Source of the DNA: Exiguobacterium aestuarii
GTDB lineage: Bacteria; Bacillota; Bacilli; Exiguobacteriales; Exiguobacteriaceae
DNA length: 64,000 nucleotides
Assembly (NCBI RefSeq): GCF_020171655.1
Contig: NZ_JAIVAC010000004.1
Span: 1-64,000 of the forward strand
Direction: 5' to 3'
Position 1 is the first letter of the stretch. Each line of letters opens with the position of its first letter. Positions 1-8,677 of the stretch are shown here, in pieces. The position numbers were made by a program, and so were the translations under genes. The notes beneath the pieces were generated by a model. The model was not told where the DNA came from, searched no databases, and saw nothing but the letters and a program-made list of their open reading frames with translations.

Positions 1-117
<117 letters not shown>

Positions 118-131
118 AACAACAGAGAGGA

Positions 132-161
132 CGACCGAGCATACGCTCGGTCGTTTTTTTT
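132..161 (+). terminator. rRNA operon terminator
   Basis: A perfect 9-bp stem CGACCGAGC/GCTCGGTCG with an ATAC loop is followed by a run of nine T. It lies 15 bases after the 5S RNA and is a textbook intrinsic terminator. Confidence 0.93.
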
Positions 162-284
162 TGTTTCATTGAAACTTTATCTCTTCTTTCCTCGTAGTGA
201 ATATGAGAAAGAGGGGATTTTTTTATGAACAATATGTCTCCTTACAGTGATTCATCGGGGAAACAAAACGAGAGGGGAAGCATA

Positions 285-1223
285 ATGAAAGATCTTCAGC
301 AAATCCAATTAGACTTACAACAACGTATCGCCGAGCGTGATCGACTTGTCCGCAAACAAAAGACACTTGAAAAACAGCTAAAGGAACATGAAGTGATACG
401 GAAAGAATTGTTGAATACATTTACGAAAGAACAGCGCGATGTTTACGATCTTGAAAGTTTTTCGCTCGTCAATACGTGGCGTAAATTACGAGGCACATTT
501 GATGAGCAACGCATAAAGGAAGTAGAAGAAGCTGCTCGTGCTGAACTGAAATTGCGCGAACACGAGAAGATGATTGATGAACTGACGCTCGAGCATCGAG
601 ATTTACAAGAACAGCTCGAGAGATATGAAAGCATCGATACGGAGTGGGAGACCTTCTTAGAAACAAAAGAGGCACACCTAACAAAAGATCCAGCTATTCG
701 CCGAGACCTACATGATCTCACCAATCAACAAGCTCAGACGAATGAACTTATCATCGAATATCGAGAAGCCATTGTTGCGGGTAAGGCAGCACGAGCAACG
801 ATTACGAAGACGCTAAAGCATTTAGACAGTGCCAAAGGTTGGTCGACGTATGACACGTTCTTCGGAGGAGGGTTGTTTGCGACGGCAATGAAACATGATG
901 CGTTAGATGCATCCGAGCAGACGATGCATGAACTTCAATCGGCATTGGAACGTTTCTCCCGTGAATTGGCAGACGTCCAAGAAATTGTACAGGAATTACA
1001 TGTCGATCGAGGTTCACTGATTCAGTTCGCAGATTACTTTTTGGATGATATTTTTTCAGAATGGACGATGCATGGAAGAATCAATGATTCATTAAATCAA
1101 GTGAAAGGACTGGATAAGGAAATCAGTCAGTTGATTACGCATATGACGACAAAAATGGAACAGTTGGGAGAAAGACTCGAAGAGGTTGGTGAAAAAAGAA
1201 GACAGCTCATCCTCACGCGATGA
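285..1223 (+). CDS. Coiled-coil protein of unknown function
   Basis: Highly charged protein of 312 residues, rich in Glu, Lys, Arg and Gln, with long heptad-like stretches at about residues 1-140 and 220-310. A short glycine-rich, non-coiled segment (GWSTYDTFFGGGLF) lies near residue 190. There is no signal peptide or membrane segment, so it is probably cytoplasmic. Two in-frame ATGs each have a GAGGGG ribosome binding site: 225 (spacing 8) and 285 (spacing 7). I chose 285 because the extra 20 residues are low in charge and unlike the rest. No enzymatic motif is visible. It stands alone between the rRNA terminator and a convergent broken gene. Confidence 0.8.
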   Translation: MKDLQQIQLDLQQRIAERDRLVRKQKTLEKQLKEHEVIRKELLNTFTKEQRDVYDLESFSLVNTWRKLRGTFDEQRIKEVEEAARAELKLREHEKMIDELTLEHRDLQEQLERYESIDTEWETFLETKEAHLTKDPAIRRDLHDLTNQQAQTNELIIEYREAIVAGKAARATITKTLKHLDSAKGWSTYDTFFGGGLFATAMKHDALDASEQTMHELQSALERFSRELADVQEIVQELHVDRGSLIQFADYFLDDIFSEWTMHGRINDSLNQVKGLDKEISQLITHMTTKMEQLGERLEEVGEKRRQLILTR

Positions 1224-1232
1224 GCTGCTTAT

Positions 1233-1609
1233 TTACTCCGGTCGTTTTAACCAGTGGCGAAGTCCTTTCCCTGCATGAGGTCCTGCCTCGTAACGAGGAA
1301 TGACGTGCAGATGGGCATGAGGCACGGTTTGGTTTGATGCAGTGCCGACGTTCCAACCCAGTGTGTATCCGTCAGGTTGAAATGATTGATTAAGGTATTC
1401 CTTGGCCTGATGAAGTAATTCATATGTATGTTGCCACTCTAAAGGCGTTAGTCGAATGTCGTTGCGCGGTGTGCTTTCGGGACAATCACGCCCGAGCCGA
1501 CGAGGATGTCTTGCTCGTGGTCATGCATGAGAAAGTAACAAGAGTCATTCTCGGCAATAATGGTTTGATGTGGATCGAGTGTCGGGTGACAAAATGGACA
1601 AGTGGACAT
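1233..1609 (-). pseudogene. HIT-family nucleotide hydrolase, frameshifted
   Basis: Reading the minus strand from ATG 1609 gives a typical HIT-family start (MSTCPFCHP, then a dinucleotide-binding region VGSGVIVPKAHRATTFD). It then meets TAA near 1450. Shifting by one base at about 1447-1453 restores a normal continuation (LTPLEWQHTYELLHQ), the catalytic histidine triad HAHLHVI, and an end at TAA 1233. The total of 377 nt is one short of 126 codons, so a single-base deletion explains it. Family members hydrolyse dinucleoside polyphosphates or AMP conjugates. A good ribosome binding site (AAAGGAAG) precedes the ATG. This may be a recent inactivation or an assembly or sequencing error; the frameshift site is not a slippery run. 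Confidence 0.8.
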
Positions 1610-1659
1610 GAGATAGATACACTTCCTTTCAATACTAAGTGTACCAAAGGGGGAGAATC

Positions 1660-2301
1660 ATGGAACGACTCATCGATGAAATCGTGCAAAATGTGCAAAC
1701 AGGACAACGAACGCTGATTGGTATCTCTGGACATGGGGCAGCAGGAAAATCGACATTGGCCGAAAGATTACGGGAACGACTCGGTGATATAAACCTGCTT
1801 CACACAGATCCATACATCATCGATTCACAGTTACGGAAACAAACGATACTCACCTATGAACAGAATGGAAAAACCCATCATTATAAGATGACGGCTTGTC
1901 ATCCAGCTGCGCATCATCTGCTTTCACTCGAGCGTGATGTTCGTATGATTCGAGAGGGAATCGGCTTTTACACAATCGATGTCTCATATTTAGAACGTAC
2001 GTGGATTGACCCGAAAAAAATGATTACGATTATTGAGGGCATGAGTGTCGCATTTCTAGATCTCTCCTCTTTTGACCAGTCGATTTATCTTTATACGGAC
2101 GGAGAAACAGAATTTAGACGCAGAGCGAATCGTGATATCCAGGAACGGGGAATGGAAATGGATTACTTACGCGCCTCGCATGACGAAAGACGTATTCAAT
2201 ATGACGTGTTCATGCATCCGTATCGCCATCACTTCCAAACCATCGTCAATACGAGTAAGGATGAAATTCAAATTGAAAAAACCGCTCACGAGGAGCGGTG
2301 A
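1660..2301 (+). CDS. Uridine kinase-like P-loop NTPase
   Basis: Protein of 213 residues in the phosphoribulokinase/uridine kinase P-loop family. The Walker A motif GHGAAGKST lies at residues 24-32. HTDPYIID near residue 50 resembles the family's acidic substrate-binding loop, and IIEGMSVAF near residue 128 fits the Walker B strand (uridine kinases have a related DGIL/EGIL motif). The likely role is ATP-dependent phosphorylation of a nucleoside or similar small molecule; the substrate cannot be told. The ATG at 1660 follows AAAGGGGGAG, whereas the upstream GTG at 1639 has no ribosome binding site. It converges on spo0M, and the two stops overlap by 16 bases. Confidence 0.78.
   Translation: MERLIDEIVQNVQTGQRTLIGISGHGAAGKSTLAERLRERLGDINLLHTDPYIIDSQLRKQTILTYEQNGKTHHYKMTACHPAAHHLLSLERDVRMIREGIGFYTIDVSYLERTWIDPKKMITIIEGMSVAFLDLSSFDQSIYLYTDGETEFRRRANRDIQERGMEMDYLRASHDERRIQYDVFMHPYRHHFQTIVNTSKDEIQIEKTAHEER
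2276..2299 (-). terminator. Terminator overlapping the spo0M stop
   Basis: Stem CCGCTC/GAGCGG (extended by A-T) with a 5-base loop. On the minus strand it is followed by TTTTTTC. It overlaps the stop codons of both convergent genes. Confidence 0.75.
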
Positions 2302-3068
2302 CTGCGTAGCGTATCTTGAATACCGAGACCGAGCTGTTCTTGCTCACGTTCGAGTTGTTCCCATGTGAGGGAACGATGACGCAATTCGACGTCGGTCGCC
2401 ATCGACTCGAGCGTGCGCTGAGTCTCGATGTTGTCGAGCCAGTAGTAGAGGTCGATTCCATCTTCATGCAGACGCCAAAATGATTTGACGACCTCAAACT
2501 CATCGGCCCACTCACCGACCGGTTTGAACCCATACTTTTCGACGAACGGATAAGGACGCTCTTCTCCGAGCGGGTCAATCACGTTCCGAACAAACATCGG
2601 TTCAAGTCCAGCATGAGCCGTTGCGTCGAGCAATCGTTTCAGCTCAGGCATCGGTTCGATTTCAATGTGTTCAATCACGTCAAACCAGACACGTTTCATG
2701 TCCTTGTCCCATAACGTCGCCTCTACGCTGTATGGGGCTCCAGCAGACGAAGGGGCATACATCGTCAATTCGAATGAGAACGGAACGTCTTCCTTCGCAC
2801 CAGGTTCTAGTACGACAGTGAGTGGAATCGGGATTTCTTGAATGTCGGCTTCTCGATTGAATTCATTTCCTTCCATGGTGATGTCTTTAAATGTCGTCAA
2901 AAAGTTGAGTGTCAGTTCTTGTAACCGGACGACAGTCGTCGTCGGGTTGGATACGTGCAGGGTCCCGGTCACTACCTGCTTCGGAATGAGTGCTGCCGGG
3001 TCAAACGTGATGTCGGCTTCGATCTCCGAAAAGAACCATTTCTTGAATCGGTTTCCCCATTTGGACAT
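2286..3068 (-). CDS. spo0M: Spo0M-family sporulation-control / arrestin-like protein
   Basis: Protein of 260 residues matching the Spo0M family: an N-terminal amphipathic start (MSKWGNRFKKWFFSE) and a beta-rich arrestin-like fold in which paired strands such as VVTGTLHVSN and VEATLWDKDMKR are recognisable. In B. subtilis Spo0M is a cytosolic scaffold-like protein affecting sporulation and division. Family members are common in non-sporulating Bacillales, so the name does not imply that this organism sporulates. The C-terminal part (about 140-260) contains the conserved GLEPMFVRNVIDP region. It is monocistronic, facing away from the tRNA genes, with a terminator at its stop. Confidence 0.88.
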   Translation of the reverse strand: MSKWGNRFKKWFFSEIEADITFDPAALIPKQVVTGTLHVSNPTTTVVRLQELTLNFLTTFKDITMEGNEFNREADIQEIPIPLTVVLEPGAKEDVPFSFELTMYAPSSAGAPYSVEATLWDKDMKRVWFDVIEHIEIEPMPELKRLLDATAHAGLEPMFVRNVIDPLGEERPYPFVEKYGFKPVGEWADEFEVVKSFWRLHEDGIDLYYWLDNIETQRTLESMATDVELRHRSLTWEQLEREQEQLGLGIQDTLRSHRSS

Positions 3069-3206
3069 GGCGGTCGCGCCCCTTTTCTCTAAATTCTATG
3101 CTGTTATACCTGTTCCCGATTCCATTTTTCAAAAAACATTGAGAAAAAGGTTGCTTTTTATAACTGTCTCACTTATTATAGAGGATGTCGAAACAATTCA
3201 AACCAT

Positions 3207-3283
<77 letters not shown>

Positions 3284-3308
3284 ATTTTTATTTAATTTCA
3301 TATGTCGT

Positions 3309-3385
<77 letters not shown>

Positions 3386-3402
3386 ATTTTTAAATGAGAT
3401 AG

Positions 3403-3431
3403 CGAAACGATAGCGTTTCGTGTTTTTTTTT
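3403..3431 (+). terminator. Terminator after the tRNA-fMet pair
   Basis: Stem CGAAACG/CGTTTCG with loop ATAG, followed by TGTTTTTTTTTT. Confidence 0.88.
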
Positions 3432-3488
3432 GCTTAAAATGAAGTGTACAATGAGTACGTATGAGAAGTGATAAAAGGAGAACCATTC

Positions 3489-3938
3489 ATGTATACATTG
3501 ATTACGCATTCTGCGGCGGAGACGCAGGCAGTGGCAGAACGTTTGGCCACGCTCGTCGAAGCAGGAACGGTCATCACGTTAAACGGTGACCTTGGTGCCG
3601 GAAAGACGACGTTCACACAAGGGTTCGCAAAAGGACTCGGTGTCACACGGAACGTCAACAGTCCGACCTTCACCATTATGAAACAATACAAAGGGCGCTT
3701 ACCGCTCTATCATATGGATGTCTATCGACTCGAGGATACGGGGGATGACATCGGTCTTGAGGAATATATCAACGGTGACGGTGTCGCCATCGTAGAGTGG
3801 TCGAACTTGATCGAGTCTTCTCTTCCGGAAGAACGCTTGGCGATTACGATTGAACGAGTCAGTGATGAAGAACGGAAATTGACACTCGCTCCAACGGGTG
3901 AGCGTTACGTTCAAATCGCCAAGGAGGTGCTCGCATGA
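3489..3938 (+). CDS. tsaE: tRNA t6A biosynthesis ATPase TsaE
   Basis: Protein of 149 residues with Walker A GDLGAGKTT at residues 33-41, the family segment VNSPTFTI near 60 and an IVEWSNLI segment near 107. TsaE is the ATPase of the TsaB-TsaD-TsaE complex, which transfers threonylcarbamoyl-AMP onto A37 of ANN-decoding tRNAs. I chose ATG 3489 because AAAAGGAG lies 8 bases upstream; the in-frame ATG at 3468 lies before that site. It is first in a tightly packed operon: the stop overlaps the tsaB start (ATGA). The equivalent of B. subtilis ydiB. Confidence 0.95.
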   Translation: MYTLITHSAAETQAVAERLATLVEAGTVITLNGDLGAGKTTFTQGFAKGLGVTRNVNSPTFTIMKQYKGRLPLYHMDVYRLEDTGDDIGLEEYINGDGVAIVEWSNLIESSLPEERLAITIERVSDEERKLTLAPTGERYVQIAKEVLA

Positions 3939-4591
3939 AGCAATTGATGATTGATACGGCGACGACACGTTTATCTGTCGCATTAAGTGAGGCTGGAGAA
4001 ATTCAAGCCGAAGCGACGGTCATGGTCTCGAAAAACCATGCGGTCACACTCATGCCGATGATTGAACAACTCATGGCAGCTGTGAAATGGACTCCGAATA
4101 TGCTCGAACGCATCGTTGTTACGACAGGTCCTGGGTCGTACACAGGGATTCGGATTGGAGTGACGACGGCGAAGACACTTGCTTATACGTTGAACATTCC
4201 ACTAATCGGCGTGTCTGCCCTTCAACTCATGGCAGCAGCCCCGAATACGGACTTGCCTGTCGTCTCGTTGATTGACGCGCGACGCGGTAACGCTTATATC
4301 GGATATTATCAACAGAACAAGGCACTGACGCACGACCAACACGCGTCTGTCGCCGACTGGCTACGACTGAATATCCAAGGACGTTTCCTCGTCGTTGGAG
4401 ATGTCGAACCGTTCCGTGACGTGTTGAGTGAATATGAGTATGTCGAAGCGCCGGCTGCACATCGTTACGGCCGCGCGAGTGATTTGGTCGTCTTTAGCGA
4501 TGAGACGAGTGATGTCCATGCGTTTGAGCCAGAGTATTTGCGACTCGCTGAAGCGGAAGCGAAATGGTTAGAGGGTCAAAACAATGGCTGA
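3935..4591 (+). CDS. tsaB: tRNA t6A biosynthesis protein TsaB
   Basis: Protein of 218 residues, the usual length, with the ASKHA-type start MKQLMIDTATTRLSVAL and the conserved TTGPGSYTGIRIGV segment near residue 64. TsaB is a catalytically inactive paralogue of TsaD that forms a heterodimer with it in the t6A-transfer complex. It overlaps tsaE by 4 bases upstream and rimI by 8 bases downstream, indicating translational coupling. The equivalent of B. subtilis ydiC. Confidence 0.95.
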   Translation: MKQLMIDTATTRLSVALSEAGEIQAEATVMVSKNHAVTLMPMIEQLMAAVKWTPNMLERIVVTTGPGSYTGIRIGVTTAKTLAYTLNIPLIGVSALQLMAAAPNTDLPVVSLIDARRGNAYIGYYQQNKALTHDQHASVADWLRLNIQGRFLVVGDVEPFRDVLSEYEYVEAPAAHRYGRASDLVVFSDETSDVHAFEPEYLRLAEAEAKWLEGQNNG

Positions 4592-5045
4592 CGTTAAAAT
4601 TCGTCGAATGACGTGGCTCGATGTCGAAGAAGTGACGAAAGTCGAAGAAGCGTCGTTCTCCATTCCTTGGACAAAAGAGGCGTTCATGAACGAGATGCTT
4701 CGAAATGAACAGGCTATTTATTTTGTCGCGGTCCATGACAAACGGGTCGTCGGTTTTGTCGGAGTATGGACAATCGTCGACGAAGGACATATCACGAACA
4801 TTGCCGTCTTACCTGAATTTCGTGGGCAAGGGATCGGTAATCAACTGTTAGCGGAACTTGTCGCGTTTGCCAAGTCAAAGGGGCTTGTCGGATTGACGTT
4901 AGAAGTCCGCGTGTCGAACGTTGGGGCGCAAAAACTGTATGAACAGTTTGGGTTTATGCAAGCCGGACGAAGAAGACGCTATTATCAGGATAATAATGAA
5001 GACGCCTATATTTATTGGGCGAAGTTAGGAAGTGACTCAGAATGA
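4584..5045 (+). CDS. rimI: Ribosomal protein S18 alanine N-acetyltransferase RimI
   Basis: GNAT acetyltransferase of 153 residues. The acetyl-CoA-binding signature RGQGIG follows the beta strand [10 protein letters not shown] at about residue 71. The C-terminal segment [15 protein letters not shown] is the family hallmark. RimI acetylates the N-terminus of ribosomal protein S18 in E. coli; substrates in Bacillales may be broader. It sits within the t6A operon, overlapping both tsaB and tsaD, as ydiD does in B. subtilis. Confidence 0.93.
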   Translation: MADVKIRRMTWLDVEEVTKVEEASFSIPWTKEAFMNEMLRNEQAIYFVAVHDKRVVGFVGVWTIVDEGHITNIAVLPEFRGQGIGNQLLAELVAFAKSKGLVGLTLEVRVSNVGAQKLYEQFGFMQAGRRRRYYQDNNEDAYIYWAKLGSDSE

Positions 5046-6064
5046 ACACATCACTGATTCTCTCAATCGAGTCGAGCTGTGACGAGACGTCTGTTGCGCT
5101 CGTCAAAGACGGGAAGACGCTATTGTCGAACGTCGTTTCTTCTCAAATTGAGAGCCATAAACGATTTGGTGGCGTCGTCCCTGAAGTGGCGTCTCGTCAT
5201 CACGTGGAGCGCATCACGTATGTCATTGACGATGCGTTGAGCGAAGCAGGCGTGACGATGGAAGACGTCGATGCGGTCGCGGTCACACAAGGACCGGGTC
5301 TCGTCGGTGCCCTTCTCGTCGGCATCAGTGCGGCCAAAGCATTGTCGTTCGCCCATCAAAAACCGCTCATCGGCGTCCATCATATCGCGGGACACATTTA
5401 CGCGAACGAACTCGTCGAAGAGATGGAGTTCCCACTCGTCTGTCTCGTTGTCTCAGGTGGACATACAGAGCTCGTCTATATGCCAGAACACGGTGTCTTT
5501 GAAGTCATTGGTGAGACACGTGATGACGCGGCGGGTGAAGCGTATGATAAAGTCGCACGCACACTCAGCCTCCCATATCCGGGTGGTCCGGCAATTGACC
5601 GTTTAGCAGCTATTGGAGAAGATACGTACAACTTCCCACGTGTTCGCCTTGAACCGGGTAGCTTCGACTTCAGCTTTAGTGGCTTGAAGTCATCGGTCAT
5701 CAACGCCGTACACAATGCGGAGCAACGTGGGGAGACGGTCATCCCGGAAAACTTGGCAGCGAGTTTTCAAGCAAGTGTCGTCGAAGTGCTCGTTGAGAAA
5801 GCGATTCGCGCTGTGAAAGAAAAAGGAGCGAAACAATTACTCGTTGCCGGTGGTGTTGCGGCAAACCGTGGACTCCGCGCTGCGCTTCAAGAAGCGACTG
5901 CTGCTGAAGGGATTCAACTTGTCATCCCACCACTCGATCTTTGTGGAGACAATGCCGGCATGATCGGGGTCGCGGCACATCACGCGTATGTGCGCGGGAA
6001 GCGCGATACACTAGCGATGAATGCGGTTCCTGGGTTATCCTTAGAAGAGAGCATGACAGTCTAG
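5042..6064 (+). CDS. tsaD: tRNA N6-adenosine threonylcarbamoyltransferase TsaD
   Basis: Protein of 340 residues, full length for the family. It opens with [15 protein letters not shown], carries the metal-binding motif HHIAGH (H114 and H118), the nucleotide-binding SGGHTELV near 140, and [10 protein letters not shown] near 270. It catalyses transfer of the threonylcarbamoyl group from TC-AMP to A37 of tRNA. ATG overlaps the rimI stop. The equivalent of B. subtilis ydiE. Confidence 0.96.
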   Translation: MNTSLILSIESSCDETSVALVKDGKTLLSNVVSSQIESHKRFGGVVPEVASRHHVERITYVIDDALSEAGVTMEDVDAVAVTQGPGLVGALLVGISAAKALSFAHQKPLIGVHHIAGHIYANELVEEMEFPLVCLVVSGGHTELVYMPEHGVFEVIGETRDDAAGEAYDKVARTLSLPYPGGPAIDRLAAIGEDTYNFPRVRLEPGSFDFSFSGLKSSVINAVHNAEQRGETVIPENLAASFQASVVEVLVEKAIRAVKEKGAKQLLVAGGVAANRGLRAALQEATAAEGIQLVIPPLDLCGDNAGMIGVAAHHAYVRGKRDTLAMNAVPGLSLEESMTV

Positions 6065-6078
6065 GGGGAAATAGAGAC

Positions 6079-6645
6079 ATGACGAAACGCATCATCATTG
6101 GAGGACTCATCGTACTACTCGTCGTCGCGACGTTTTTACAAGTACGAGAAATCATCCGCGCTTACAATATCGCCTATCAAGAGGAAATTGTGCCAGAAGA
6201 GACACGAGTGAAGTCGTTGACTGGAGAAGAGTCATTAGAAGGTATCGGTCGTGTGACCGGAGAGAATACGCTCATCGAGTCATTATATGGTTACACGAGT
6301 GTCATCGACCAAGAGCCAGAGCGTGTGATCGTCGTTGATCGCAATCTCGGCGTTCAGCCAAAAGCGAGCGATGCTTACTATGAAATTGAGCGGGGTCGCG
6401 AGGCAACGAAAGAAGAGGCTGCGAAGTTTGACGCTTTGATCGAGGAACTTGACGAACAGCAACTGTTCGCACAAGTCATCTCGACACACGAGGCGCGCTA
6501 TGTGACGAATGACGAAAAACCGATGACGTTCTATAAAGTGTTCACACGTGACGTCGATACGAACGAGGCGGTCTTCTTTATCGCTGAGGACGGGACGAAG
6601 CTCGATTTCCATACGGTGGGATTCCAACCGTTACGATACTTCTAA
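6079..6645 (+). CDS. Membrane-anchored protein of unknown function
   Basis: Protein of 188 residues with one N-terminal transmembrane segment at about residues 4-22 (RIIIGGLIVLLVVATFLQV). An acidic extracellular domain of about 160 residues follows. There is no lipobox cysteine, so it is predicted to be an uncleaved signal-anchor protein. I recognise no domain. ATG 6079 follows AGGGGGAAATAGAGAC and lies 15 bases after tsaD, so it is probably the last gene of the t6A operon. A terminator follows immediately. Confidence 0.75.
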   Translation: MTKRIIIGGLIVLLVVATFLQVREIIRAYNIAYQEEIVPEETRVKSLTGEESLEGIGRVTGENTLIESLYGYTSVIDQEPERVIVVDRNLGVQPKASDAYYEIERGREATKEEAAKFDALIEELDEQQLFAQVISTHEARYVTNDEKPMTFYKVFTRDVDTNEAVFFIAEDGTKLDFHTVGFQPLRYF

Positions 6646-6649
6646 TAAA

Positions 6650-6690
6650 AAGAGAGGCCAGCGTATTAAACACGCCGACCTCTTTTTTTC
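6650..6690. terminator. Bidirectional terminator between operons
   Basis: Imperfect hairpin AGAGGCCAGCG...CGCCGACCTCT, flanked by AATAAAAAG on the left and TTTTTTC on the right. It can serve both the plus-strand operon and the converging oxidoreductase gene. Confidence 0.75.
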
Positions 6691-7672
6691 ATGCCTTCAA
6701 ATTGGCAACAATCTTCCCGACGACATGTCGGTTCGAAAGTTCGACCAACTTCTTCGGGATATCCGCAAATGGAATTGTCTCTTGAATCATCGGTTGAATC
6801 TCACCCGCTGCAAGCAGTTCGAGCATGTGCGTACCGATGCGGACGATGTTCGCTTCGCTCACACGGTCTTGTTGATGATGAATCGCATTGAGTGCGACCT
6901 CATGATAGGAGATGACACGTGTGAACGGTTTGATAACACTCATGTCAGGGGCTCCGGCGATATGGGCGATGTGTCCGTTGTAGGCGATAACTTGGAGGGA
7001 AGCGGTCGCCGTCTCCCGACCGACGGGATCGATGACGGCATTGACACCGTGACCACTTGTCAGTTCCATCACCCGTTGTTGCCAGTCTTCCGTATTGTAA
7101 TCGATTGCCTCGTCGGCTCCGAGCTGTTTGACCCAGTCATGGTTACGCGCTGAAGCGGTCGTGATGACACGTTTTCCGAGATACTTCGCCAGTTGAATGG
7201 CAAAGCCACCGACACCACCGGCACCCGCGTGAATGAGGATCGTATCGATTGCATTCATCGGAAGTTTTTCAAAAATGGCTTGGTACGCTGTGAATCCAGC
7301 TGTCGGTAAAGCGACTGCATCAGCGAACGAGATCGATTCTGGAATCGGGACGACCATGTGCGCCTTGGCACGTGTGAACTCGGCGAAGCCACCCCATTCA
7401 TTCCAGTTGCTGTGGTAGAGGACACGGTCACCGATCTGTACATTCGTCACGTCATCCGCAACAGCGGCAATCGTACCCGCGACATCGAGCCCGAGTACGT
7501 GAGGATATGACCATTCGGGTTTGCCATTGGTAGCCGTTTTATAGTCGACGGGGTTGAGCCCTGCATATTCTCCCTCAATCAATACCTCACCGGAACGAAG
7601 CGTCGGTGTATCTACCTCCTCGATTTGCATCGTCTGCCACGTGTTCGGTTCATGTAGTAATAAAGCTTTCAT
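6689..7672 (-). CDS. Zinc-type alcohol dehydrogenase-like NAD(P)H:quinone oxidoreductase
   Basis: MDR-superfamily protein of 327 residues. The N-terminal GroES-like catalytic domain includes GLNPVDYK and HVLGLDVAGTI. The Rossmann domain has the nucleotide motif GAGGVGGFA near 150. The cysteine zinc ligands of true alcohol dehydrogenases are absent, which points to the quinone-oxidoreductase branch. It probably reduces quinones or enones with NADPH. ATG 7672 is preferred over TTG 7675; AAGGAG lies upstream. It is divergent from a LysR regulator that is a natural candidate to control it. Confidence 0.88.
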   Translation of the reverse strand: MKALLLHEPNTWQTMQIEEVDTPTLRSGEVLIEGEYAGLNPVDYKTATNGKPEWSYPHVLGLDVAGTIAAVADDVTNVQIGDRVLYHSNWNEWGGFAEFTRAKAHMVVPIPESISFADAVALPTAGFTAYQAIFEKLPMNAIDTILIHAGAGGVGGFAIQLAKYLGKRVITTASARNHDWVKQLGADEAIDYNTEDWQQRVMELTSGHGVNAVIDPVGRETATASLQVIAYNGHIAHIAGAPDMSVIKPFTRVISYHEVALNAIHHQQDRVSEANIVRIGTHMLELLAAGEIQPMIQETIPFADIPKKLVELSNRHVVGKIVANLKA

Positions 7673-7785
7673 CAAATAGCCACTCCTTATAAATTTATTT
7701 ATCGATTGATGATTTAAACGTTATTTGTCTTATGATTTACTCCCTTTTATACTGAAGATAATGAATATAAAAGGAGTTTACACAG

Positions 7786-8649
7786 ATGATTGATTTTGAA
7801 TGGTATCGCAGTTTTATCCACGTGTACCAGCAACGTTCCGTGTCGGCAGCGGCGCGTGTTCGCTTTTTGACCCAACCGGCTGTCAGCCAACATATCGCCG
7901 CACTCGAAGCAGAACTCGAAACGTCCCTCTTCACACGGGCACCACGTCAGATGATTCCGACGGATGCGGGGAAGGAACTATACACGCAAGTGGTCGGCTT
8001 GATCGACCGTCTTGAAGAACTATCGCTTGAGATGAAATATGTCTCAGGGGAGCAACCGCGTCCCGTGCTCAAGTTCGGTGGACCGACCGAGTTCGTCACA
8101 CATGAGATTATACCCGCTTTGCCGCTTGATGCTGCACAGTACATCGCAGATTTCGGGATGACAGCAGATTTAATCAAACGCTTAGCAGACGGGGAGCTCG
8201 ACTTTGTCATCGCAACGAAGCGGATGGAGGAGCCTGGTATCCAATACGTCCCGATTGCCGACGAATCGTTTTTGTTAGTGGCGCCGAACGATTGGGAAAT
8301 CCCAACCGATGAGTTAAAAGATTGGATGGATCATCAGCCGTGGATCAGTTACGGACTGGAGCTTCCTATCATCCGTCGATACTATCAGACGCAGTTCGGG
8401 GAACGCCCAGACATCCGTCCGGAGATGATCTTACCAAACGTCGACGCGATCCTTGCGGCAATCGAATCGAAGTGCGGGATTAGTATCTTACCGAACTATT
8501 TGATTCGACACGCACTCGAGCGAGGAAGCGTTCAAATCGTAGCACCGGAGCGTTTTGCGACGAACGTCATTTATCTCGCGCATCGGACCGAGTCGAAGCA
8601 TGACCCCGTCATCAACCAAGTCATCCAAGCGCTGCAGGATGCAAAATGA
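7786..8649 (+). CDS. LysR-family transcriptional regulator
   Basis: Protein of 287 residues. The N-terminal winged helix-turn-helix at about 3-60 contains SVSAAARVRFLTQPAVSQHIAALEAEL, the LysR signature. A periplasmic-binding-like effector domain follows at about 90-285. AAAAGGAG stands 11 bases before ATG. It is divergently transcribed from the oxidoreductase gene across 113 bases, the usual LysR arrangement with its target. The ligand is unknown. Confidence 0.92.
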   Translation: MIDFEWYRSFIHVYQQRSVSAAARVRFLTQPAVSQHIAALEAELETSLFTRAPRQMIPTDAGKELYTQVVGLIDRLEELSLEMKYVSGEQPRPVLKFGGPTEFVTHEIIPALPLDAAQYIADFGMTADLIKRLADGELDFVIATKRMEEPGIQYVPIADESFLLVAPNDWEIPTDELKDWMDHQPWISYGLELPIIRRYYQTQFGERPDIRPEMILPNVDAILAAIESKCGISILPNYLIRHALERGSVQIVAPERFATNVIYLAHRTESKHDPVINQVIQALQDAK

Positions 8650-8650
8650 A

Positions 8651-8677
8651 GTAGGGTCCACGTGGGCCCTACTTTTT
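8651..8677 (+). terminator. Terminator after the LysR gene
   Basis: Stem GTAGGGTCC/GGGCCCTAC with loop ACGT, then TTTTTA. The converging dehydrogenase gene ends at the same place. Confidence 0.85.

Noticed and set aside
1447-1453. Programmed frameshifting as an explanation for the broken HIT gene
   Set aside because: There is no slippery heptamer or downstream stem at the break, and HIT genes are not known to use frameshifting.
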